The translations under genes and the position numbers were made by a program. DNA of 51,019 nucleotides from a bacterium (GTDB lineage Bacteria; Desulfobacterota; S145-22): assembly GCA_026986155.1 (NCBI GenBank), contig JALSPC010000047.1, positions 1-51,019 of the forward strand, given 5' to 3'. The notes under the pieces are model-generated. The model saw nothing but the letters and a program-made list of their open reading frames with translations, made no database searches and had not been told where the DNA came from. This document shows, one piece after another, positions 1 through 7,562 of the stretch; position 1 is the first letter of the stretch; each line of letters starts with the position of its first letter.

Positions 1-2
1 TC

Positions 3-896
3 ATCTTCGAGGAAAAGGCCCTCTACATCTTCGACTGCATCGAGTTCAACGAGCGTTTCCGCTTCATCGACACCATGTCCGACCTCGCCTTCCTCGTGAT
101 GGAACTGGAATTCCTGGGGCAGGCCTTCCGGAATCCCGTTCTTCTGAATGTCTATTTTGCACACGTGGAAGACAAATGGGGACCGCGCATGCTCGACTTC
201 TACGCCTGCTACCGCGCCACGGTCCGCGCCAAGGTTCACGCCTTCACCGCGGGGGACGCCTCGGTTCCAGAAAAGCAGCGGGAACGCTCGAAGGCCCTGT
301 CCCGGGCCTACCTCGGGCTTGCCGAGAGACTGATTCGACGCTACGAGCGTCCCTATCTCGTCCTGACCATGGGACTTTCCGGGACGGGGAAGACCACCGT
401 GGCGAGGGCCCTTGCCGACAGGAACGGGATCACCGTGGTGAGCTCCGATGTCGTGCGGAAAGACCTTATGGAGGGACAGACGTTCGCCGCCGGAAGGTGG
501 AACGAGGGGCTTTACCGGCCGGAGAACCGGGCGCGGGTCTACGATCGCATGTTCGCGTCGGCGCGGGAGACCTTGCGTGACGGGCGCTCCGTCTGCCTGG
601 ACGCCAGCTTTCTCGATGCCTCTCAGCGGGAGCGGGCCGCCGCCCTCGCGGGGGAGATAGGTGCCAATTTACTCGCCCTGGTATGCCACTGCGCGGAAGA
701 CCAGGTCCGGAAATTCCTGGAAGAGCGCCGGGCGGCGGGAAACGACGCCTCAGATGCCGATTTTGGCATCTACCTAAAACAGAAAGAGGCCTTCAAGGGA
801 TGGGATCCCATCCCCGCTTACAGCCGCTTTTCCATCGATACCACCGGGGGGATCCCGGAAGAGGAACTCGACCTCTTGGCGCCCTTTGTGGTCTGA
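3..896 (+). CDS. Aminoglycoside phosphotransferase-like / P-loop kinase two-domain protein (5' partial)
   Basis: The reading frame is open from base 3, so the start lies outside the window. The first visible residues (IFDCIEFNERFR) match the end of the COG2187 phosphotransferase-like domain, and from about residue 115 a P-loop kinase domain follows with Walker A GLSGTGKTT. Proteins of this architecture are predicted small-molecule kinases; no substrate is known. An internal ATG at 75 is unlikely to be the start because the family sequence continues upstream of it. A strong intrinsic terminator follows 35 bases after the stop, so this gene ends its transcript. Family assignment is by pattern recognition. 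Confidence 0.8.
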   Translation: MFEEKALYIFDCIEFNERFRFIDTMSDLAFLVMELEFLGQAFRNPVLLNVYFAHVEDKWGPRMLDFYACYRATVRAKVHAFTAGDASVPEKQRERSKALSRAYLGLAERLIRRYERPYLVLTMGLSGTGKTTVARALADRNGITVVSSDVVRKDLMEGQTFAAGRWNEGLYRPENRARVYDRMFASARETLRDGRSVCLDASFLDASQRERAAALAGEIGANLLALVCHCAEDQVRKFLEERRAAGNDASDADFGIYLKQKEAFKGWDPIPAYSRFSIDTTGGIPEEELDLLAPFVV

Positions 897-930
897 TATT
901 ATTTTCCAACATGGCTTTTGAAATGCCATG

Positions 931-975
931 AACTCGGGTTATCCCATGGGATAACCCGAGTTTGTTTCTTTTTTT
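931..975 (+). terminator. Rho-independent terminator
   Basis: Perfect 14-bp inverted repeat (931-944 with 949-962, loop CATG), arms rich in G/C in the middle, followed by a T-rich tract (963-975). It separates the kinase gene from the glutamate synthase operon. A second small inverted repeat, CATGGC/GCCATG at 910-930, lies just before it. Confidence 0.9.
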
Positions 976-1008
976 ATGCCAAAGTGAAACGTCCATCGAT
1001 TTTAATTG

Positions 1009-1036
1009 TTGACATGGAAGCGGAAATTGTGATAAA
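1009..1036 (+). promoter_or_regulatory. Predicted sigma-70-type promoter of the glutamate synthase operon
   Basis: Perfect -35 TTGACA (1009-1014), 16-base spacer, and -10-like GATAAA (1031-1036), 35 bases before the first start codon at 1072. The position between the terminator and the operon supports it. The -10 is only a partial match. Confidence 0.5.
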
Positions 1037-1071
1037 AAGCAGTCCACTTTTGAGGAAGGGTTTGCAGGGGA

Positions 1072-2169
1072 ATGATAAACGACATCTATCGGGAAAAAGA
1101 GATATCCGGCTGCGGGCTTTCCGCCTACATGGACGAGTCAGGCCGGCGGACTTCTGGGGACGACATCATCCAGTCGATCGCCCTGCTGCACGACCGGAGC
1201 AACGGCCTGGGAGGCGGGTTTGCCGCCTACGGCATCTACCCGGAGTTTCCGGACAGTTATGCCTTCCACCTCTTCTATGACGACGGCGCGAGCCAGGTAA
1301 CCTGCGAGGAGCTGATCCACGCCAGCTTCCATATCCGGGAATCGGGCCCCATCGCCACCCGGAAGGCCTTCGGGATCGGGCCTTCGCCCATCATCTGGCG
1401 GTATTTCGTGGATCCGAAGGAGGAAATCCTCGAGCGCGCCGGCCTTTCCGCCGACGACTTCGTGGTCCGGGAGGTCATGAAGATAAACAAGACCATCGAA
1501 GGTGCCTTCGTCTTCTCCAGCGGCAAGAACATGGGGGCCTTCAAGGCGGTCGGGTTTCCCGAGGACGTGGGGGATTTCTACCGGCTCGATGAATACAGGG
1601 CCTACATGTGGGTAGCCCACGGACGGTTCCCCACCAATACCCCCGGCTGGTGGGGAGGCGCGCATCCCTTCACGATTCTGGACTGGGCCATCGTCCATAA
1701 CGGCGAGATCTCGTCCTACGGCATCAACAAGCGCTACGTGGAGATGTTCGGATACCACTGCACCATGATGACCGACACGGAGGTCATGGCCTACCTCTTC
1801 GACCTGCTGTTGCGGAAACACGGCCTTCCCATCGAAACGGCCTGCGCCATTCTCGCCCCGCCCTTCTGGGACCTGATCGCCCACATGCCCGAAGAGGAAA
1901 AAAACTATTACACGACCCTTCGGATGGTTTACGGAAGCGCCATGGCCAACGGGCCCTTTGCCATCGTTTTGGGCAGCAGGGACATGATGGTAGCCCTGAA
2001 CGACCGGGTCAAGCTGCGTCCCCTCGTGGCCGCCCGGAAGGGGAGTATTGTCTACGTCTCGAGTGAGGAATCGGGCATCCGCGAGATATGCCCCCGCCCC
2101 GATACCGTCTGGATGCCCCGGACGGGGGAACCCGTCATCGCGAGACTTCAGCAGGAGGCCGCGTCGTGA
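1072..2169 (+). CDS. Glutamate synthase, class II glutamine amidotransferase subunit
   Basis: 365 residues related to the amidotransferase domain of glutamate synthase (COG0067), encoded here as a separate protein. It should release ammonia from glutamine for the FMN subunit encoded next. The likely nucleophile is Cys14 (GCGLSAY), which would be exposed only if the first 13 residues are removed; class II amidotransferases need an N-terminal Cys, so a propeptide is inferred. Further family features are AHGRFPTNT and the HNGE element (VHNGEISS). ATG at 1072 follows a purine-rich GCAGGGGA. First gene of a five-gene operon; the next gene starts inside its stop codon region. Confidence 0.85.
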   Translation: MINDIYREKEISGCGLSAYMDESGRRTSGDDIIQSIALLHDRSNGLGGGFAAYGIYPEFPDSYAFHLFYDDGASQVTCEELIHASFHIRESGPIATRKAFGIGPSPIIWRYFVDPKEEILERAGLSADDFVVREVMKINKTIEGAFVFSSGKNMGAFKAVGFPEDVGDFYRLDEYRAYMWVAHGRFPTNTPGWWGGAHPFTILDWAIVHNGEISSYGINKRYVEMFGYHCTMMTDTEVMAYLFDLLLRKHGLPIETACAILAPPFWDLIAHMPEEEKNYYTTLRMVYGSAMANGPFAIVLGSRDMMVALNDRVKLRPLVAARKGSIVYVSSEESGIREICPRPDTVWMPRTGEPVIARLQQEAAS

Positions 2170-3680
2170 GATTCAGCTACCTTGAACCGGAATTTCTCGT
2201 CGAACGCAACCTGGAACGCTGTATTCGCTGCCAAGTCTGTGTCCGACAGTGCGCCTTCGAGGCCCATCGCTACGACGCGGCGTCAGACGTGGTGACCGTG
2301 GACTCCAGCAGGTGCGTGGGATGCCTACGCTGCGTGACGATGTGTCCCACCGACGCCCTCATCGTCCGGCAGAACCCCACCACCTTCAAGGAGAACGCCA
2401 ACTGGACGGGCCGGGTCATCAAAAACATCTACAAACAGGCGGAAACAGGCGGCGTCCTCTTGACCGGCATGGGAAACGACCGTCCCTATCCCATCTACTG
2501 GGATCACATGGTCCTGAACGCGAGCCAGGTGACCAACCCGTCCATTGACCCGCTCAGGGAACCGATGGAGCTGAAGACCTACCTGGGCCGGAAACCGGAA
2601 CGGCTCGACGTCTCCGTGAAGGACGGCAAGATCAGCCTGAACACGAAACTCGCCCCACAACTGGAGCTTCGGATGCCCGTTGTCTTTTCCGCCCTCTCCT
2701 ATGGGGCCATCAGCTTCAACGCGAGCAAGGCCCTGGCCAGCGCCGCCTATGAATTCGGCACCTATTACAACACGGGCGAGGGAGGCCTGCACCGGGACCT
2801 CTACCGGTACGGGGAACGGACCATCGTCCAGTGCGCCTCGGGGCGGTTCGGGGTCCACAAGGACTACCTCCAGGCGGCCGCCGCCATCGAAATCAAGATA
2901 GGCCAGGGGGCGAAACCGGGCATCGGGGGTCACCTGCCGGGAGAGAAGGTGAGCCGGGAGGTTTCCAGGACCCGGATGATCCCGGAGGGATCCGACGCCC
3001 TGTCCCCGGCACCGCACCACGACATCTACTCCATCGAGGACCTCCGGCAGCTCATCTACGCCCTGAAGGAGGCGACCCGCTACGAGAAACCCGTCTCCGT
3101 GAAGATCGCGGCGGTTCACAACTCGGCGGCCATCGCCAGCGGCATGGTGCGGGCGGGGGCCGACATCATCGCCCTTGACGGGATCCGCGGGGGGACCGGG
3201 GCCGCGCCCACCACCATCCGGGACAACGTGGGCATCCCCATTGAGCTGGCCATCGCCTCGGTGGACCAGCGCCTGCGTGAAGAGGGCATCCGTCACCAGG
3301 CCTCCATACTCGCGGCGGGGGGCTTCCGCAGCAGCTCCGACGTGATCAAGGCCATCGCCCTGGGCGCCGACGCCGTCTATATCGGAACCTCCGCCCTCGT
3401 GGCCATGGGGTGTCACCTCTGCCAGATCTGCTACACGGGAAAGTGCAACTGGGGGATCGCCACCCAGGATCCCTACCTGGAAAAGCGCCTCAACCCAGAG
3501 ATCGCGAAGGAACGCCTGATGAACCTCCTGCGCGCGTGGGAGCACGAAATCAAGGAGATGCTCGGGGGCATGGGGATCAACGCCATCGAAAGCCTGAGAG
3601 GGAACCGTCTTCACCTGCGGGGTGTCGGCCTGACGGACAGCGAACTGGAAATCCTTGGCATCTTGCCAGCGGGAAGGTAA
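2166..3680 (+). CDS. Glutamate synthase, FMN-binding subunit with N-terminal ferredoxin domain
   Basis: 504 residues from a GTG start. AGGAGG at 2153-2158 lies 7 bases before GTG 2166, which overlaps the upstream TGA (GTGA), so this start is preferred over the upstream ATG at 2088. The N-terminus holds two [4Fe-4S] motifs (CIRCQVCVRQC and CVGCLRCVTMCP). The rest is the FMN/TIM-barrel glutamate synthase domain (COG0069), with the GIRGGTGAAPT phosphate-binding region and a C-terminal Cys group (CHLCQICYTGKC) for the 3Fe-4S cluster. It converts 2-oxoglutarate plus channelled ammonia to glutamate. This is the archaeal-type, multi-gene version of the enzyme. Confidence 0.92.
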   Translation: MRFSYLEPEFLVERNLERCIRCQVCVRQCAFEAHRYDAASDVVTVDSSRCVGCLRCVTMCPTDALIVRQNPTTFKENANWTGRVIKNIYKQAETGGVLLTGMGNDRPYPIYWDHMVLNASQVTNPSIDPLREPMELKTYLGRKPERLDVSVKDGKISLNTKLAPQLELRMPVVFSALSYGAISFNASKALASAAYEFGTYYNTGEGGLHRDLYRYGERTIVQCASGRFGVHKDYLQAAAAIEIKIGQGAKPGIGGHLPGEKVSREVSRTRMIPEGSDALSPAPHHDIYSIEDLRQLIYALKEATRYEKPVSVKIAAVHNSAAIASGMVRAGADIIALDGIRGGTGAAPTTIRDNVGIPIELAIASVDQRLREEGIRHQASILAAGGFRSSSDVIKAIALGADAVYIGTSALVAMGCHLCQICYTGKCNWGIATQDPYLEKRLNPEIAKERLMNLLRAWEHEIKEMLGGMGINAIESLRGNRLHLRGVGLTDSELEILGILPAGR

Positions 3681-3689
3681 CACGAAAAG

Positions 3690-4136
3690 ATGAAACGGGT
3701 TTACGCGAAAGAAGAGGTATGCGCCGGGTGCCGGCTCTGCGAGATCTGGTGTGTGGTGGCGCATTCTAAGACAAAGGACATCATCAAGGCCTTCAACGAG
3801 GAGTTTCCCCGGCCCTTGCCGCGTGTCCAGGTGGAGGAGTTCGGGTCCTTCTCCTTCGCCCTCCAGTGCCGGCACTGCAACGAGCCGCCCTGCATCGAGG
3901 CGTGCATGACGGGGGCCATGCACCGGGAGGCCCCGGACGGGCCGGTGCTCCACGACGCGGACAAGTGCGTGGGATGCTGGATGTGCATCATGGTCTGTCC
4001 CTATGGCGCCATCGCGAGGGACGAAACCTTAAAAAAGATTGCCAGCAAGTGTGACCTCTGTTACGGGGAAGAGGAGCCCGCCTGCGTGGCCCACTGTCCC
4101 AACGAGGCCCTTGTGTTCGAGGATAGAGGAGAATGA
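3690..4136 (+). CDS. Four-cluster ferredoxin subunit of the split glutamate synthase
   Basis: 148 residues with four cysteine clusters in order: CAGCRLCEIWC, CRHCNEPPCIEAC, CVGCWMCIMVCP and CDLCYGEEEPACVAHCP. This is the HycB/CooF-like polyferredoxin type (COG1142). Between the FMN subunit and the FAD oxidoreductase it is the natural electron wire of the complex. It starts 9 bases after the FMN subunit and its stop overlaps the next ATG by 4 bases (ATGA). Cytoplasmic; no signal peptide seen. Confidence 0.88.
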   Translation: MKRVYAKEEVCAGCRLCEIWCVVAHSKTKDIIKAFNEEFPRPLPRVQVEEFGSFSFALQCRHCNEPPCIEACMTGAMHREAPDGPVLHDADKCVGCWMCIMVCPYGAIARDETLKKIASKCDLCYGEEEPACVAHCPNEALVFEDRGE

Positions 4137-5404
4137 AATACGTCATCATTGGAAATTCCGCGGCCGCCATCGGCGGAGTGGAGGGAATCCGGCGGGTCGA
4201 TCCGGAGGGCGAGATTATCCTTATCTCGAAGGAACCTTACGCCACCTATTCCCGCCCGCTCATCTCCTATTTCCTGGCGGGGCAGGTGGACGCGCGTCAC
4301 ATGGCGTATCGTCCCGCCTCCTTTTACAGGGACACCGGTGTCACGGCGCTCCTGGGGCGGGAAGCGGCGCGGGTGGACACGGAGGCCTCCCGGGTGATCC
4401 TCGCGGACGGGGAGGCGGTTTCCTACGACCGTCTGCTCATCGCAACGGGCGGGGTTCCCTTCGTTCCCCCCATCGAGGGGGCGGACGCCGGAGGTGTGAC
4501 GACCTTTACCACCTGGGACGACGCCAAGGCGTTGAAGCGCCTCGCGCCCTCCCTGAAAAAGGTGGTGATCCTGGGCGGAGGCCTCATCGGCGTCAAGGCG
4601 ATGGAGGGCCTGCAGGCCCACGGCATCGACATCACCGTCGTGGAGCTTATGGACAGAATTTTGGGCCTGGTCCTCGACAAGACGGCCTCCGGGATCCTGG
4701 AGAAGAAACTGGTCCAGGAAGGCGTGACCCTCAGGAAGGGGACGACCATCCGGAAAATCGTGCCCGGCGGGGATGGGAAGGTCCGGGAGGTTCTCCTCGA
4801 AAACGGGGAGAGCCTGGAAGCGGATCACCTGATCATCGCCATCGGGGTGCGCCCGAACCTGCGAGTGGCGGCCGATACCCCCATCGCCTGCGGGCGCGGT
4901 ATCCTGGTGGATGACGCCATGCGGACGAACGTGCCCCATGTCTACGCGGCGGGGGACGTGGCGGAGGCCACCGAGCTGCTCAGCGGGGAAAAGCGCGTCA
5001 TTCCCATCCTTCCCAACGCCTACAGGCAGGGAAAGATCGCCGGGATGGCCATGGCGGGGCAGGAAAGCGCCTACCTGGGCGGCCTCGTTATGAACTCCGT
5101 CGAGGTGGGGGGAATTCCCGCCATTTCCGCGGGCCTCATGAACCCCCCGGAGGAGGCGGGCTACGAGGTCAAGCGGTTCTTGGACAAGAAGAACAACGTC
5201 TATAGAAAAATGGTTCTCAAGGATGACCGCCTGATCGGCTTCATCCTCATCGGGGCAGTGGACCGGGCGGGAATTTACACGGGGCTGATCCGGGAAAGAA
5301 TCGATGTGGGCCCCTTCAAGCGGCGCCTGCTGGAGTCCGATTTCGGGGTCATCGATTTCCCAAGGGACCTGAGGTCCTACAAACTATCAACCGTTTACAT
5401 GTGA
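4133..5404 (+). CDS. FAD-dependent pyridine nucleotide oxidoreductase of the glutamate synthase operon
   Basis: 423 residues of the pyridine-nucleotide disulfide oxidoreductase class (COG0446). An N-terminal FAD-binding fold is marked by IIGNSAAAIGGVEGI, a second dinucleotide fold by VVILGGGLIGVKAMEGL near residue 145, and the FAD-closing motif by VYAAGDVAEA near residue 280. In this operon it probably feeds electrons from NAD(P)H through the polyferredoxin to the FMN subunit. Translation is coupled to the preceding gene through an ATGA overlap. The preferred nucleotide cannot be told from the sequence. Confidence 0.85.
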   Translation: MKYVIIGNSAAAIGGVEGIRRVDPEGEIILISKEPYATYSRPLISYFLAGQVDARHMAYRPASFYRDTGVTALLGREAARVDTEASRVILADGEAVSYDRLLIATGGVPFVPPIEGADAGGVTTFTTWDDAKALKRLAPSLKKVVILGGGLIGVKAMEGLQAHGIDITVVELMDRILGLVLDKTASGILEKKLVQEGVTLRKGTTIRKIVPGGDGKVREVLLENGESLEADHLIIAIGVRPNLRVAADTPIACGRGILVDDAMRTNVPHVYAAGDVAEATELLSGEKRVIPILPNAYRQGKIAGMAMAGQESAYLGGLVMNSVEVGGIPAISAGLMNPPEEAGYEVKRFLDKKNNVYRKMVLKDDRLIGFILIGAVDRAGIYTGLIRERIDVGPFKRRLLESDFGVIDFPRDLRSYKLSTVYM

Positions 5405-5417
5405 GCGAAAGGGTTTC

Positions 5418-6152
5418 ATGAGGATAAGCGCGAAAGGATTGCACTACCGGACGTTGAACGAAAAGATTCACCATCTCGTCGATTCGGGCGCGAAAAGTCT
5501 TCACGTGACGCACGTGAACGGCCAGCGCTATATCGGCGGCGGGCTCCAGGGAGACATTCGCCTCACCCTCGAAGGCGTGCCGGGAAACGACCTGGCCGCC
5601 TTCATGGACGGTCCCAGGATCCGGGTCAAGGGCAACGCCCAGGACGGCGTGGCCAACACCATGAACGCGGGGGAGGTCATCATCGACGGTAACGCGGGAG
5701 ACGTCCTTGGATACGGGATGCGGGGCGGCAGGGTTTTCATCCGCGGCAGCGTGGGATACCGCGTGGGGATTCATATGAAATCGTTTGAGAAACAGGTTCC
5801 CGTCATGGTGGTGGGAGGCAGCGCCCGCGATTTCCTGGGGGAATACCAGGCGGGCGGCATTATCCTCGTCCTGGGCCTCGGCCTGGCGCCGGGCGAACCC
5901 ATCGCCGGTTACATGGTGGGAACCGGCATGCACGGCGGCGTCATGTATGTCCGCGGCAAGGTGGAAGACTGGCAGATAGGAAGAGAAGTCAAGATATTCG
6001 AGCTCGACGAGGCGGACTACAAGACCATGCGGCCGCACCTGAGGGCCTTCGCTCGTGCCTTTCGCCTTGACCTGGACGAGATCATGGCAGAACCCTTCCT
6101 GAAAATGATTCCCTATTCCAAGCGCCCCTACGGACGGATTTACGCGTATTAA
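5418..6152 (+). CDS. Glutamate synthase alpha-structural (GXGXG) subunit
   Basis: 244 residues matching the right-handed beta-helix domain of glutamate synthase (COG0070). Repeated G-x-x-G turns (GGGLQGDI, GNAGDVLGYGMRGGRVFIRG) are visible throughout. In the large bacterial enzyme this domain is the C-terminus of GltB; here it is separate and completes the five-part set. It follows the oxidoreductase by 13 bases. No clear terminator is visible in the 268 bases after it, before the convergent tRNA-Ala. Confidence 0.88.
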   Translation: MRISAKGLHYRTLNEKIHHLVDSGAKSLHVTHVNGQRYIGGGLQGDIRLTLEGVPGNDLAAFMDGPRIRVKGNAQDGVANTMNAGEVIIDGNAGDVLGYGMRGGRVFIRGSVGYRVGIHMKSFEKQVPVMVVGGSARDFLGEYQAGGIILVLGLGLAPGEPIAGYMVGTGMHGGVMYVRGKVEDWQIGREVKIFELDEADYKTMRPHLRAFARAFRLDLDEIMAEPFLKMIPYSKRPYGRIYAY

Positions 6153-6420
6153 CGGGTGTGACGTGCCGGTTAGGAGCCCGGCTGCGCGGATGAGCTCAGA
6201 CAGAAAGACCGACGACATGGTAGAAAGCGAAAGATTAGAATTACTTCTGTAAACGCGACCGTTTTTTTGTCGTGATTTGTGGGAATTCTTGTTTCAGTGT
6301 GTTCCCAAGAGGATAAGATTCATCCCGTCTTTACCTAACACAAAAGCCCAAAACATGGCCCTTCACGCCGAGGAATAAAACCAAAGGGCAGAATGGCCGG
6401 AACAGGCCGGCATAAAAAAA

Positions 6421-6496
6421 TGGTGGAGATGATGGGATTCGAACCCACGACCCCCACGTTGCGAACGTGGTGCTCTCCCAGCTGAGCTACATCCCC
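6421..6496 (-). tRNA. tRNA-Ala (anticodon CGC)
   Basis: Complete cloverleaf on the minus strand: acceptor GGGGATG/CATCTCC with the G3:U70 alanine identity pair, D stem GCTC/GAGC, anticodon stem CCACG/CGTGG with loop TTCGCAA, T loop TTCGAAT, and encoded CCA. Seven T residues follow the CCA directly on the coding strand and may end the transcript. Confidence 0.95.
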
Positions 6497-6506
6497 ACGG
6501 CAGAAA

Positions 6507-6535
6507 TACCTATCATGACCGGTGACGCGTGTCAA
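6507..6535 (-). promoter_or_regulatory. Predicted promoter of tRNA-Ala
   Basis: On the minus strand a perfect TTGACA (6535-6530), a 17-base spacer, and TAGGTA (6512-6507), ending 10 bases before the first tRNA base. The -10 match is weak. Confidence 0.45.
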
Positions 6536-6640
6536 GACGCGGGAAAGTTTTGCGTAGCAAATCCCTCAAGTAGCACTTATGAGTTCGCGTTTTTCATCTG
6601 TGTAAATCTGTATCAATATTTGCCTTCGAGTCCGGGCGTT

Positions 6641-7240
6641 TCAGAACTCGGTGCGCTGCTTGAGGGAGGCCCCGAGGGTTTGCGTGTCCACGTATTCGAT
6701 GTCTCCTCCCACGGGGATTCCCTGCGCGAGCCGCGTGACTTTGAGGCCAAAGGGCTGGAACCGCTTCACGAGGTAAAGGGCCGTGGCGGTCCCGTTGGTG
6801 TCGGAATTGGTTGCCAGAATGATCTCCCGCACCGGCTCCTTTTGGAGGCGGGTGATAAGCTCGTCGATGCGGAGCTTCTCGGGCCCCATCCCCTTGAGGG
6901 GATCGATGTGCCCCTGGAGGACGTGATAAAGGCCCCGGAACGCCCCCGTTTGCTCGATGGCGATGAGGTCCTTCGTGTCCTCCACGACGCAGATCACGCG
7001 GGGATCCCGCTTGGGGTCCCGGCAGATGGCGCACAGTTCCGCGTCCGCGAGATTGAAACAACGGGCGCAGAGGCGCAAGTCATTCTTGACGGCGCGGATC
7101 GCCTCGGCAAGGGCCTCTGCGTAGGCGTTCGAGGCGTTTAAAACATGAAAGGCCATGCGGGTGGCGCTTTTCCGCCCCACGCCGGGGAGCTTGGAAAAAA
7201 GGTCGATCAAGCGCAGGACGGGCTTGGGATAGGGTTCCAT
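6641..7240 (-). CDS. recR: Recombination protein RecR
   Basis: 199 residues, the usual RecR length. Order: helix-hairpin-helix KLPGVGRKSATRMA, four-Cys zinc finger (CARCFNLADAELCAIC), then a Toprim domain (VVEDTKDLIAIE). RecR works with RecO and RecF in loading RecA on gapped DNA. It starts 7 bases after ybaB, in the classic dnaX-ybaB-recR order. Confidence 0.97.
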   Translation of the reverse strand: MEPYPKPVLRLIDLFSKLPGVGRKSATRMAFHVLNASNAYAEALAEAIRAVKNDLRLCARCFNLADAELCAICRDPKRDPRVICVVEDTKDLIAIEQTGAFRGLYHVLQGHIDPLKGMGPEKLRIDELITRLQKEPVREIILATNSDTNGTATALYLVKRFQPFGLKVTRLAQGIPVGGDIEYVDTQTLGASLKQRTEF

Positions 7241-7247
7241 CGTCTCC

Positions 7248-7562
7248 TCAAAAAAGGCCGGGAATCGACATGCCGCCCGTGAGTTTCTTCATCTCCTCCG
7301 CCATCATCTCCTGGGATTTTCGGAGGGCGTCGTTCACCGCGGCGACCACCAGGTCCTGGAGCATCTCCACGTCTTCCGGATCCACCACGTCGGGTTCTAT
7401 CTGAATGGAAAGAACTTCCTGGCGACCGTTTGCCAGAACCTTGACCATGCCGCCCCCCGAAGTGGCTTCCACCACCTTGTCGCCCAGCTCCTCCTGGATT
7501 TCCGCCATCTTGGCCTGCATCTTCTGGGCCTGTTTCATGATATCGGACAGTTTCGGACTCAT
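7248..7562 (-). CDS. Nucleoid-associated protein, YbaB/EbfC family
   Basis: 104 residues with the YbaB/EbfC pattern: an N-terminal helix (MKQAQKMQAKMAEIQEEL), a central sheet, and the ending LTGGMSIPGLF. The family binds DNA as a dimer. Its ATG overlaps the dnaX stop by 4 bases and recR follows after 7 bases, so it is translated together with both. Confidence 0.95.
   Translation of the reverse strand: MSPKLSDIMKQAQKMQAKMAEIQEELGDKVVEATSGGGMVKVLANGRQEVLSIQIEPDVVDPEDVEMLQDLVVAAVNDALRKSQEMMAEEMKKLTGGMSIPGLF

Noticed and set aside
2325..3953. 542-codon open frame on the minus strand
   Set aside because: It lies opposite the FMN glutamate synthase and polyferredoxin genes, which carry clear motifs; the translation is low-complexity G/D/H/R-rich, typical of antisense frames in GC-rich DNA.
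6396..6411. GCCGG/CCGGC inverted repeat as terminator after tRNA-Ala
   Set aside because: Only a 5-bp stem, with no T tract after it on the minus strand; the seven T residues directly after the tRNA are a better candidate.
6153..6420. 20-codon frame starting at ATG 6190
   Set aside because: No ribosome binding site, no similarity to a known small protein, and chance frames of this size are expected.
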